DNA from: Bacillota bacterium
Lineage (GTDB): Bacteria; Bacillota; Clostridia; Lachnospirales; Lachnospiraceae
NCBI GenBank assembly: GCA_023411555.1
Contig: JAEYOQ010000017.1
Coordinates: 1-64,000, forward strand
Length of the DNA: 64,000 bases
Direction: 5' to 3'
A model generated the notes under the pieces. That model saw nothing but the letters and a program-made list of their open reading frames with translations, had not been told where the DNA came from and did no database searches. Numbering within the stretch: position 1 is the first letter of the stretch; each line of letters opens with the position of its first letter. The position numbers and the translations under genes are program-made. This document shows positions 7,229 to 16,052 of this stretch, piece after piece.

Positions 7229-8927
7229 TCTCTTTCATCATCCTTTCATAGGCTATAAAATGTTCTATATATTCCTCGGGAGAAATCCCAAGACGCTTGG
7301 CCAGGGTATATAAAGAGGTTTGCTTTAAATTGGCCTTTTCTATGATATCATTATCGGATAGTACCTTAAAGACCGTATCGTCAGCAATAACCTCTCCCTC
7401 TGCAAATACCACCGCTCGATCCGTATATTGAATTGCAAGATGCATATCATGGGTAATAAAGATAACGGTAATTCCGTACTTCTTGTTCAGCTCATCCAGG
7501 CAGTTCATGATTTCGGTATAATGAAAATAATCCTGACCGGCCGTCGGTTCATCCAGAATAATAATCTCCGGCTCAAGTACCAGAATAGAAGCGATGGTAA
7601 CCCGCTTCTTCTGTCCGTAGCTAACGGCTGATACGGGCCAATTGCGCATTCCCCATAGTCCACACATCTTTAGTGTCTTTTTCACAGCCTCATCAATCTC
7701 AGACCGACTTCTGCCTCTCAGAAGCATGGCAAGCTCGACTTCATCCTTTATAATATCCTTAACCAGCATCTGGTTCGGATTTTGCATCACATATCCGATC
7801 CGCTCTCCGATTTCCTTCATAGATAAATGAAGATAATTCCTGCCTCCAATATAGATATTCCCCTGAGAGGGCCGCTTAATACCACAGATCAGTTTCGCCA
7901 TAGTACTCTTGCCGGCTCCATTCTTTCCAACAAAGGCTAGCCTTTCCCCCTGACGAACTGTAAAAGAAACCTGGCGCAGAACCTCCTCTTTACCATAGGC
8001 AAAGGACACGTTCTCCACCCGCAGGAGCTCTTCCCCGATTCTTGGTTCATACTTTTTAAGCTCCAATGCCTGCTGCATTCTCAGCTTATCTAGATGAGGC
8101 TCTAAATCCATGTTCCAAATATCGGACAGCCTCTGTTCTCCGGTGAGATTACAACCGGCATTCTTCATGGCATTAATATAAAGCGGTTCCCGAATACCAT
8201 ACCTGGACAGGTAATCCGATGCCAGCAGCTGATCCGGTGTATCATCGAATACAATCCTCCCCTTATCCATAAGAATGATTCTGTCCAGAGAACGGTAAAG
8301 TACATCCTCTAGTCTATGCTCTATGATAATCACCGTTTTATTCTGCTCTTTGTGAATCCGGTCAATCAGCTCCACAGCGATCATCCCCATCTTCGGGTCA
8401 AGTGCTGCCAGGGGTTCATCAAAGATTAACAAGTCCACCTTATCATGCAAGACTCCAGCTAAAGCAACCTTCTGCTTCTGACCTCCGGAAAGCTCATAGG
8501 GGACATGCTGTAGAAAGTGCTCCATGCCAACAATCTCACTTGCATTCTGCACCTTAGGCAGCATTTCCTTCCTAGGCATAGCTTCATTCTCTAGGGCAAA
8601 GGCAATATCCTCACCCACGGATAAGCCGACAAACTGCGCATCCGAATCCTGCAATACGGTCCCAACCAGTTTACTTAGTGCAAAAATGCTGGCAGACTTC
8701 GTCTCAGTGCCAGCAATTTTGCAGGATCCCGTAATGCTGCCTTCAAAAGAAAAAGGATTCAAACCGTTGATACAGTTTACCAATGTAGACTTTCCGCTCC
8801 CGCTGGAACCGAGAAGCAGAACCTTCTCCCCCTCGTAAATCGTCAAATTGATATCAAAGAGGGTGGGTTGTGTCTGCTTTTTATATTGAAATCCAAAATC
8901 CTTAAATTCAACAATGGGCTTTTTCAT
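7206..8927 (-). CDS. ECF transporter ATPase with two fused ABC domains (EcfA-EcfA', YkoD-like)
   Basis: This 573-residue cytoplasmic protein carries two complete ABC ATPase domains. The first has Walker A GSSGSGKST (about 36-44), signature ELSGGQKQK, Walker B LLIFDEP and switch His in IIEHR. The second has Walker A GKNGAGKST, a variant signature AVSYGQKKR in place of LSGGQ, Walker B IIILDEP and FITHD. Fused ATPases of this type occur in YkoD-like ECF transporters. It starts 9 bp after the S-component gene and overlaps ecfT. An acidic, polar C-terminal tail (about 545-573) is typical of EcfA proteins. Confidence 0.93.
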   Translation of the reverse strand: MKKPIVEFKDFGFQYKKQTQPTLFDINLTIYEGEKVLLLGSSGSGKSTLVNCINGLNPFSFEGSITGSCKIAGTETKSASIFALSKLVGTVLQDSDAQFVGLSVGEDIAFALENEAMPRKEMLPKVQNASEIVGMEHFLQHVPYELSGGQKQKVALAGVLHDKVDLLIFDEPLAALDPKMGMIAVELIDRIHKEQNKTVIIIEHRLEDVLYRSLDRIILMDKGRIVFDDTPDQLLASDYLSRYGIREPLYINAMKNAGCNLTGEQRLSDIWNMDLEPHLDKLRMQQALELKKYEPRIGEELLRVENVSFAYGKEEVLRQVSFTVRQGERLAFVGKNGAGKSTMAKLICGIKRPSQGNIYIGGRNYLHLSMKEIGERIGYVMQNPNQMLVKDIIKDEVELAMLLRGRSRSEIDEAVKKTLKMCGLWGMRNWPVSAVSYGQKKRVTIASILVLEPEIIILDEPTAGQDYFHYTEIMNCLDELNKKYGITVIFITHDMHLAIQYTDRAVVFAEGEVIADDTVFKVLSDNDIIEKANLKQTSLYTLAKRLGISPEEYIEHFIAYERMMKENEQSDAD

Positions 8928-8936
8928 GCTATGTAA

Positions 8937-9524
8937 TTATTCCTTATCGTCAATTTTCAAATTACTACTACGAGCATTTCTCTTTGCCAATGCCATAATA
9001 ATCGGTATACCGATAATAATTAATACTGCTGTATTGCCGATACCGCCGATTAATCCCTGAACCAGGGTAACCTCCAGTTCTCCGCCGTAGAAGAGGGTAG
9101 TAAATACTGGTGTAATCAGACCAAAGGACAACGCATTACCAATGACACAGATGATGGCATAGATGATTGCATGCTTAACATTGAAAATACCATCCTTAAT
9201 TCGTGCCCCATAGAGAGGAAGCAGACCGACAATAAAGCCCAGAATACCATTACCAATTGACCAGTCAAACCAAAAGCCCCAGCCACCAATCAAATCCGCA
9301 ATCGTATTCCCAACCAGACAGGCAACAAAGGCCGGCACCGGACCGTACATAGCACCTACGATTACAGGAATAATCATTGCTGTTGTCAGCTTGGTATTGC
9401 TGAAAATCGTTATTCCACCAAAATTCATCAATACGCCAAATAATGCTGCACCGATGGCAATCACCACGACTGTACTAGTGTTCCACACACCAAGAATAGA
9501 TTTTAGTACACTTTCTTTTTTCAT
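8937..9524 (-). CDS. ECF transporter S component (UPF0397/DUF1393-like)
   Basis: The S component binds and carries the substrate. This 195-residue, very hydrophobic protein has about five or six membrane segments. Its NTKLTTAMIIPVIVGAMYGP, LVGNTIADLIGGWGFWFDWSI and GNGILGF stretches match the layout of the UPF0397/DUF1393 family, which is normally paired with YkoD-like fused ATPases as here. The substrate cannot be read from the sequence. It is the first gene of the operon, with AAGGAGGAAACTACA before the ATG. The 259-bp leader upstream shows no riboswitch that I recognise. Confidence 0.88.
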   Translation of the reverse strand: MKKESVLKSILGVWNTSTVVVIAIGAALFGVLMNFGGITIFSNTKLTTAMIIPVIVGAMYGPVPAFVACLVGNTIADLIGGWGFWFDWSIGNGILGFIVGLLPLYGARIKDGIFNVKHAIIYAIICVIGNALSFGLITPVFTTLFYGGELEVTLVQGLIGGIGNTAVLIIIGIPIIMALAKRNARSSNLKIDDKE

Positions 9525-9783
9525 TGTAGTTTCCTCCTTGTTTTATGATTGTATGTTTATTCTTCCATAACATCCTTATAAAACAAAATCCCTACTATCC
9601 ATTACCGACCTATACAATATTGCCCTTATATGGTTATATTTTCTTTTATTTTCCTCAGTTTACCGTATCCCTTAAAAATAGTCAATTCCATTTTCCAACT
9701 CCTGTCCAATAAATTATCAAAAGAAAGCCCAATCAGGGTCTTTGTCTTTTCCCTCTATCCAGAACACTCACACATGCCCTGCC

Positions 9784-10881
9784 CTAGTTAGGTAGCACCT
9801 GATCAATGGTTCCTGCTCCTATACATACATCCCCTTCATAGAAGACCGCAAACTGTCCTGGTGTTACTGCTCTTTGAGGCTCGTCAAATACCACTTCACA
9901 GGTATTATTCTCTCTCAGATGCACTGTAACACCCTGATCCGGTTGACGATATCTTAATTTGACTGTACATGGAAAGCTCGCTTCTGGTTCTTTTCCACTG
10001 ATCCAGTGTAACCTGGTCGCAAGGATGCCCTTTGAGTATAATAACGGATGGTTCTCTCCCTGAACCACGTATAGTATATTATTATTTAGATCTTTATCCA
10101 CAACGAACCATGGTTCACCGGTACCTTGTCCACCAATTCCAAGTCCTTTTCTTTGTCCTAGTGTATAATACATAAGACCGTCATGTGATCCAACCACTTT
10201 ACCATCCAAGGTTTTTATATCACCCGGCTGAGCCGGAAGGTAATTCTTTAGAAAATTCTTAAAGTTTCTCTCACCAATAAAACAAATTCCTGTACTCTCT
10301 TTCTTGTATGCGATCTCTAAGCCGGCTTTTTTCGCTATTTCCTTTACCTCCCTTTTATCCATATCTCCAAGGGGAAATAGGGTCTTCGATAATTGCTCTT
10401 GACCTAGCATACATAAAAAATAAGTCTGATCCTTATTGCCATCTAATCCCTTTAATAATTGATATTCCCCATCCGTTTCCTCCACTCTGGCATAATGCCC
10501 GGTTGCCAAATAATCTGCACCTATTTTCATGGCATAATCCAAAAATGCTTTGAACTTAATCTCCTTATTACATAGAACATCCGGATTTGGTGTTCTACCA
10601 TTCTTTAGCTCGTCCAAAAAATATGCAAAAACGGTATCCCAGTATTTACTTACAAAATTAACAGTATAGAAGGGTATTCCAATTGCTGCACATACTCTTC
10701 TTGCATCCTCAGAATCCTTGGTTGCAGTGCATTCACCGAACTCATCCTTCTCATCCCAATTCTTCATGAAGATACCGATTACTTTATATCCCTGCTCCTT
10801 TAATAATAAAGCAGCTACAGAGGAATCCACTCCTCCAGACATTCCTACTACTACAGTTGTATCTTTAGGCGACTTTCGCAT
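9784..10881 (-). CDS. mnmA: tRNA-specific 2-thiouridylase MnmA
   Basis: MnmA installs the 2-thio group on U34 of tRNA-Lys, -Glu and -Gln, using ATP to adenylate the base and a cysteine persulfide as sulfur donor. The 365-residue length is normal. The PP-loop GMSGGVDSS is at 13-21, the catalytic cysteines are C104 (PDVLCNKEIKF) and C200 (STGICFIGERNF), and the C-terminal beta-barrel domain is complete. It stands alone between the ECF operon and the glycan genes. A TATAAT-like hexamer about 35 bp before the start could be its -10. This is a housekeeping gene. Confidence 0.97.
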   Translation of the reverse strand: MRKSPKDTTVVVGMSGGVDSSVAALLLKEQGYKVIGIFMKNWDEKDEFGECTATKDSEDARRVCAAIGIPFYTVNFVSKYWDTVFAYFLDELKNGRTPNPDVLCNKEIKFKAFLDYAMKIGADYLATGHYARVEETDGEYQLLKGLDGNKDQTYFLCMLGQEQLSKTLFPLGDMDKREVKEIAKKAGLEIAYKKESTGICFIGERNFKNFLKNYLPAQPGDIKTLDGKVVGSHDGLMYYTLGQRKGLGIGGQGTGEPWFVVDKDLNNNILYVVQGENHPLLYSKGILATRLHWISGKEPEASFPCTVKLRYRQPDQGVTVHLRENNTCEVVFDEPQRAVTPGQFAVFYEGDVCIGAGTIDQVLPN

Positions 10882-11224
10882 GATTATTCTCCTCTACTTT
10901 CTATCTTGTGCTGTTCTATCCGATTATATCATGTCTGCCCTGCAATACCCAGTTCATAATACCATCCGGGTCTGCCAATTTATTGTAGTATATAATGATA
11001 GATGGAATTATGAGATATAATTACATTAAGAAGATTTCTTTTAAAGACTAAAATCATCTGTCCACAAAGAACCTAGCCTTTCATACCTTTGGGCTTATGC
11101 GTCTTTAGTATGACCAAGAAAGAGACGTGAAATCCACAACGAACTAATTGCAGATGAAATGAAAACGACGGATATTATGAGCTTTGGAATGCACAGGAGT
11201 AGTAGTAACCTAAAAATAAAGCAG
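10882..11224. other. Intergenic region between mnmA and the GH20 gene
   Basis: The part next to mnmA probably holds its promoter (TGATATAATCGG on the minus strand). The stretch 11040-11220 contains only short open frames, for example a 22-codon frame ending in a TAA near 11225 on the plus strand. I see no feature that I can name. Confidence 0.4.
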
Positions 11225-11263
11225 TAAAAAAATAAGGAGCTGTTGAATAAACAACAACTCCTT
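11225..11263 (-). terminator. Terminator after the GH20 gene
   Basis: On the minus strand AAGGAGTTGTTG, loop TTTATT, CAACAGCTCCTT is followed by ATTTTTTTA. It lies just past the GH20 stop codon. Confidence 0.85.
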
Positions 11264-11271
11264 GCATATTT

Positions 11272-13122
11272 CTACATTAAGCTTCGCAACTCATCTGCAT
11301 ACCATATAATTACTTCCTGTATACGATATAACTCAGATTCCTTGCTGACGCTTCTCCAGATGTTTTTATACTGATGGAACCAGTGTTCAAGATCACATGC
11401 CAGCTTGTTGGGATGATCGGCAGCTTCGTTCGAAGCACCGTATTTAATCTGCTGTAGGGTTGCACCGATACTATTAAAGATTTGCATCCCTTCTGCTGCT
11501 AGGATATAAGGCATGATTAAGCTTCTCTTTTCAGGCATAAGATGACGGATCATTCCATAAAATTCTTTTATTATCAGTTCAATCCGGTCATTGGCTGCTT
11601 TTACTCCCGTAAAATCCAAGGACATCAGATAATCCTGCTTCTCCTGAGGTGTCTTATTCTTAGCGTCCATTTCCTTAAATCGGACGATACGGCTCCATTT
11701 GAATACCTGCTCCTTCGATATAGAGACAATCTGCTTCACCAGCTGTCCGCTGCTGTCGCCGAATTCCAGATGGGCAATCTGGGTGTTGATCTCTTCAAAG
11801 GAGGGTATCTCCTTGTTCCAGGAAAATGCAGCACCATAGATTAGCCCGGTATATGCAAATTCCGGATGATTAAAATGTCCGAAATCGCCCCAATCCGTAT
11901 TCAATACCCCTAATGCATGATATTTGTGGGCAAAGCTGCACATCCTTGAAATATTGGTATAAGAGGATTCCACCAGATTGACGAACTGATTCCAGCCACC
12001 AACACCGGGACAGAGATACTGTGTGGCTCCGGCCTCATGAAGCTTCTGGGTTGCTTCCTCGGTTACTCCGGCATGATAAGCCCAGTTCAGGCAGATGGTA
12101 TTCGACGGAAGCTTCTTGATTGCCTCCGGGAAGCCACATACGATATCCCCCCAGAACATGGGTCTTTTTCCTTTCGCAACCAGGTACTCACAGAGCTCCT
12201 TGACATAATCGATATACAGCTCATCCACACCCTTTTGCTCAGCCAACTCCTTCGTTCTGCCCTTACCAAGATCGAAGGTCTCATCCGCACAGATGTTGAA
12301 CTGACTAGAGCGAAACAGCGGTAGATACTCGTCGATCAGCCTCTTAATCAAGATCATGCTTTGTTCGTTGGAGGCATCCATGGTATGATGCAGCATCCGG
12401 TCCTCAAAGGAGAAGGGCTGAAGCTGTGAATCCGGTAATTCGCATAGTCCGGCATAGGTCTTGGTACTAAGCAGCTTATAGAGGTGGCCAAAGGTCGCAA
12501 TCGACGGAACTAGTTCAATATGAAGTCTATCACAATATTCGTCAAGCTCTAGTATCTCTTCTGCTGTAAGGGGTGTATCATCCCTCCATACCTCGCTCAG
12601 GTCACGGAATAGGAAGCTATGCTCCACATAAAGCTGCAATTGATTTATCTTAAAATAGCTGAGCTTGTCTGCAAAGGCCTTCAGATAATCCAGCGTAGGT
12701 ATTCTTCCTCTGGTTACATCCAGATAATAGCCGCGATTTTCTATATCCGGATAATCCTTTATGGATAAACAGCTTATGCAGGCGCCTTCCTGAGCGATGA
12801 TCTGGCGAAGTGTCTGGATTCCGTACAATAGAGCTTTATCTGATCCACCTTGCAGCAGAATACCATCCTCCTCTATTGTCAGAGTATATTCCTCCGGTCC
12901 CAGAGTGGATAATAAGGTCAGATAAATTCCTCCTGCTTCTTTATCCCCCTTCGTGACAGCCAGGGAAAAGCCCAGCATTCTCTCCAGCTCCTTCTGTAAA
13001 AGCTTCGAGTGGGAGAAGGCATGACCACCACACTCAGCTGCCAGGATAATGCGGCTTTGATAGGTTATAATAAATTGTCCATTATGATACTGCAAATCTT
13101 GCGGTTTTGGTATGATATACAT
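11272..13122 (-). CDS. GH20 family beta-N-acetylhexosaminidase
   Basis: GH20 enzymes release terminal GlcNAc or GalNAc by substrate-assisted catalysis. The 616-residue protein has the N-terminal GH20b-like domain (about 1-120), the (beta/alpha)8 domain from about 128 (NRGYYLDVTRGRIP) and the catalytic Asp-Glu pair D280-E281 in FNICADETFDLG. A helical C-terminal extension (about 450-616) follows. No signal peptide is present, so it probably acts inside the cell on imported oligosaccharides. It is the most downstream gene of the glycan locus. With GH38 and GH130 nearby, removal of core or antenna GlcNAc from N-glycans is a reasonable role. Confidence 0.9.
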   Translation of the reverse strand: MYIIPKPQDLQYHNGQFIITYQSRIILAAECGGHAFSHSKLLQKELERMLGFSLAVTKGDKEAGGIYLTLLSTLGPEEYTLTIEEDGILLQGGSDKALLYGIQTLRQIIAQEGACISCLSIKDYPDIENRGYYLDVTRGRIPTLDYLKAFADKLSYFKINQLQLYVEHSFLFRDLSEVWRDDTPLTAEEILELDEYCDRLHIELVPSIATFGHLYKLLSTKTYAGLCELPDSQLQPFSFEDRMLHHTMDASNEQSMILIKRLIDEYLPLFRSSQFNICADETFDLGKGRTKELAEQKGVDELYIDYVKELCEYLVAKGKRPMFWGDIVCGFPEAIKKLPSNTICLNWAYHAGVTEEATQKLHEAGATQYLCPGVGGWNQFVNLVESSYTNISRMCSFAHKYHALGVLNTDWGDFGHFNHPEFAYTGLIYGAAFSWNKEIPSFEEINTQIAHLEFGDSSGQLVKQIVSISKEQVFKWSRIVRFKEMDAKNKTPQEKQDYLMSLDFTGVKAANDRIELIIKEFYGMIRHLMPEKRSLIMPYILAAEGMQIFNSIGATLQQIKYGASNEAADHPNKLACDLEHWFHQYKNIWRSVSKESELYRIQEVIIWYADELRSLM

Positions 13123-13182
13123 AGACTACCTCTCTTGTTGTAATATTTTCTGCTTGTGGGTCTCCATTCACAATTCACCCAT

Positions 13183-13277
13183 ACTGCATCTTGGATGCAG
13201 TACAAAGCCTGGAAGAATAAGGTGTTTGCTCCAATGGGCAAACTTCGCATTCTTCCTAAGCGAATGAAAATTCGCTT
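13183..13277. repeat. Three consecutive short hairpins between GH3 and GH20
   Basis: ACTGCATC/GATGCAGT (13183-13201), GTTTGC/GCAAAC (13225-13244) and AAGCGAAT/ATTCGCTT (13258-13277) follow one another in the 200-bp gap between the GH3 stop and the GH20 start. None has a T-run, so they are more likely RNA-processing or stability structures than simple terminators. Confidence 0.4.
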
Positions 13278-13322
13278 TGTGAAGATGCTTTTACTTCACC
13301 CTATTATACCTATACCACCCTA

Positions 13323-15602
13323 TTAAATCAAGTAGACAGAGGTATCCCAAAGATCAACTCCCTGGTCACTGATGAATAGACGGAACTCACCGGCTTCCGT
13401 AACATATCTCATGTCACGGTTCCAGATACAAAACTGATCAGTGTGCAAGTCAAATTCACAAATTGCTTCTGATTCTTTTTCAACCCATATCTTCTGAAAG
13501 CCCTTCAGCTGTCTGACTCGTCCTACTACACTTCCCGCTACATCTCGGATATAAAGCTGTGGAACGGCAAAGGCACTCCTATCACCGGTATTTCGTATTA
13601 CAAATCGAAGCTTAATACCGTTCTCCAATTCCATCGAAGTGAATTCTTGCTTCTCCAACGAGAAATCATGATAGGAAAAGGTCGTATAGCTGAGCCCACT
13701 GCCAAAGGAATGCAAGGGGCCTTTTTCAACGTCATAATAAGACATCGCCCCATAGGAGCTGCGGTGGTTATAATAGACCGGAAGCTGGCCCACATGTCTA
13801 GGCAGGGATACCGGGAGCCTTCCGCTGGGGCTATGCTTGCCAAATAAGAGCTCCGCAATTGCCTTTCCACCCCAAGGTCCATTGTAGAAGCTGCAAAGCA
13901 GACTCTTAGAGAACTCCTCCAGCTCTGTAAGGACATAGGGTCGTCCCATAAGTACTACCGTTACCAGGCTACAACCACTCTCGACAAGACTCTGAGCCAG
14001 TTCCAGCTGGGCCTTAGGCAGGGTAAGCGTAGCACTATCCACACCCTCCCCACAGTCCATACTTACTTTTCCACCGGTGATTGCCGCACCGTTGATATCA
14101 AAGGTCACCTCTCCAAAGCGGGAGGAAGAGCCACCTAATACTGCGATGACCAGATCACAGTCCTTGGCTATCTCTATTGCCTTCAGACGATCTGCTTCAC
14201 TGCCCTCTGTTAGTCCGCAGCCCTGTGCAAACCGTAGCTCCACCGACTGCCCGGAAGCCTCGATGAATTCCTTAATGCCCTTTAGGACGGTAATTCCCTC
14301 ATCTTCTCGAAGCGGAGGGGTGTAATCCCCTAACTGATGATAAATCTCATCTGCATTGGGTCCGATTACAGCTATTAATTTTACCTGACTTAGGTCAACC
14401 GGCAGTTGCTGCTGTTCATTTTTCAAAAGGATAGCCGATTCTAGAGCCAACTGATAGGACTCAGGATATTCCTGTTCGGTATAGAGCTTTCTCTCTTTGT
14501 TCTCAGGAAGATAGGGCTTTTCAAATAACCCTCTTTCAAACTTCAACATAAGAACACGAAGGACTGCCCGGTCGATATCCTCCATGGTAACAAGCCCTTT
14601 ATTATATGCTTCTCCAAGCAGTGAAAAGGCTTCATCCCATAGCCCGATATCTACTCCGGATCGTAGGGCAGTTGCGCCGGAAAGGATTCGATCTCCTGTC
14701 ATAGCATCCAGCTGGTCAATGGCGACCCCGTCTGCCATAACTACACCATCAAAGCCCATCTCCTCACGAAGTACTTTATTCAGTAACCAGGAATTCGCAT
14801 GACAGAATACGCCGTCAATCTCATTATAGGCCGCCATAACTCCCTTAACACCAGCCTTGGCACAGGCCTCCATTGCCGGAAAATGGATCTCACGCAGCTC
14901 TCTCTCGCCGATTCTTGCTGCGCTGGCATTGATTCCTCCGGTTCCTTCTCCTTGAGCGCAGAAATGCTTTGCCACCACACCAACACCTTGGCTTTGCAGA
15001 CCCTCTACGGCCGCTTTGGCAAACTCTGCTGCCAGATAAGGATCCTCGCTATAGCATTCCTCACTCCTACCCCATCTGGGATCTCGTAGGATATCCAATG
15101 TAGAGACTAGAGCTAAATCTACGCCCATCTCCTTTAACTGCTTACCACAAACCTCATAGGCCTTCTTTAATAACTCAGGATGAAAACTGGCACCACTGCA
15201 AAGGTTCACCGGCAGCAAATAGCCTTCCAGCGCCTGGTGTCCATGGGGGCATTCACTGCTCATCAGTACCGGTATCTTCAGTCTGGAATGCTCCAGTACA
15301 TAAGCCTGAACCTGATTATACGCCTTTACTGCCAGGCTCCCCCATAACCCGCTGTCATAGTCCTTACCAGACCAGGGATCAGCTCGGAACAACCCATATA
15401 AGGTACCCAATCCGTTATATCTATTCACTTCCTCCTTAAATTCTTCAGAAAGAATTATATCATCTTGCTTTCTCTCATAGACCGCAAATCCGTAGAGTCG
15501 CTGATTCAGCTGCCCAATCTTCTCCTCCAGTGTCATAAGAGAAAGTAAATCCTCCGCTCTTTCTTTCGGTGACCTCGTCGGATCCTCATATAAAAAAGCC
15601 AT
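13323..15602 (-). CDS. GH3 family beta-glycosidase with C-terminal fibronectin-III-like domain
   Basis: This protein is a GH3 enzyme of the beta-glucosidase/xylosidase type. The (beta/alpha)8 domain spans about 1-350 (numbering from the start chosen here). The nucleophile is the Asp of GVVMADGVAID and the substrate-binding motif is KHFCAQG. The (alpha/beta)6 sandwich contains GEGVDSATLTLP, and the fibronectin-like domain ends the protein. I start it at 15602, where AAAGGAGAGTGAAT precedes ATGGCT, rather than 13 codons upstream. There is no signal peptide. The exact sugar (glucose, xylose or GlcNAc) cannot be decided. In this locus it may cleave beta-linked sugars from imported glycans. Confidence 0.9.
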   Translation of the reverse strand: MAFLYEDPTRSPKERAEDLLSLMTLEEKIGQLNQRLYGFAVYERKQDDIILSEEFKEEVNRYNGLGTLYGLFRADPWSGKDYDSGLWGSLAVKAYNQVQAYVLEHSRLKIPVLMSSECPHGHQALEGYLLPVNLCSGASFHPELLKKAYEVCGKQLKEMGVDLALVSTLDILRDPRWGRSEECYSEDPYLAAEFAKAAVEGLQSQGVGVVAKHFCAQGEGTGGINASAARIGERELREIHFPAMEACAKAGVKGVMAAYNEIDGVFCHANSWLLNKVLREEMGFDGVVMADGVAIDQLDAMTGDRILSGATALRSGVDIGLWDEAFSLLGEAYNKGLVTMEDIDRAVLRVLMLKFERGLFEKPYLPENKERKLYTEQEYPESYQLALESAILLKNEQQQLPVDLSQVKLIAVIGPNADEIYHQLGDYTPPLREDEGITVLKGIKEFIEASGQSVELRFAQGCGLTEGSEADRLKAIEIAKDCDLVIAVLGGSSSRFGEVTFDINGAAITGGKVSMDCGEGVDSATLTLPKAQLELAQSLVESGCSLVTVVLMGRPYVLTELEEFSKSLLCSFYNGPWGGKAIAELLFGKHSPSGRLPVSLPRHVGQLPVYYNHRSSYGAMSYYDVEKGPLHSFGSGLSYTTFSYHDFSLEKQEFTSMELENGIKLRFVIRNTGDRSAFAVPQLYIRDVAGSVVGRVRQLKGFQKIWVEKESEAICEFDLHTDQFCIWNRDMRYVTEAGEFRLFISDQGVDLWDTSVYLI

Positions 15603-15978
15603 ATTCACTCTCCTTTTTAACTCGTAATTGTAATATTTCACTGCATTTAATATTCATCCACTAGTCTACCGTAACTCCATGTAAGAACTATATAATGTCA
15701 TTATTATTCACCGATTATATATGTCTGTCAAATAACTATTGAAAACACGGGTAGGTCGATCATGTTAGTCCATTTATAATTGAAAAAGAAATTATTCAAA
15801 TAAATTCTAACTCATATAGTTATTCGAAGCACAGGTACATGGGCAATGCTAATCTATTAAAATGACTTTTGTACATGAATAGTAATACTTGAATGTACTA
15901 ATCGGAATATTATATTGATTAGTATTGTCAATGTACCGTTACTATTAGCATAAACAATGATTACAAATCTCCTTACAA
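15603..15978. other. Regulatory gap upstream of the GH3 gene, with a nested dyad
   Basis: No gene is visible. A nested inverted repeat lies at 15878-15946: outer arms AATAGTAA (15878-15885) and TTACTATT (15939-15946), inner arms ACTAATC (15897-15903) and GATTAGT (15917-15923). On the minus strand the dyad encloses a TTGACA and a TATAAT, but these are only 11 bp apart, so a promoter call is uncertain. It could be an operator for the GH3-GH20 genes. Confidence 0.4.
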
Positions 15979-16046
15979 AAGAAAGAAGGAGCCTTCTCCA
16001 AGCCTACTGATACGTAAGACATTTGAGACCCGGTCCTTCTTTCTCT
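15979..16046 (-). terminator. Terminator after the GH38 gene
   Basis: GAGAAAGAAGGACC pairs with GGCTCCTTCTTTC on the minus strand around a loop of about 40 bases and is followed by TTTTGT. This separates GH38 from the GH3-GH20 pair. Confidence 0.65.
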
Positions 16047-16052
16047 TAAGAT

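Noticed and set aside
9525..9783. Possible riboswitch in the ECF operon leader
   Set aside because: I could not find conserved SAM, cobalamin, preQ1, thiamine or FMN riboswitch elements; only AT-rich sequence is visible.
13183..13277. CRISPR-like or toxin-antitoxin repeat cluster
   Set aside because: The three hairpins have different sequences and no regular spacers; there is no cas gene in the window.
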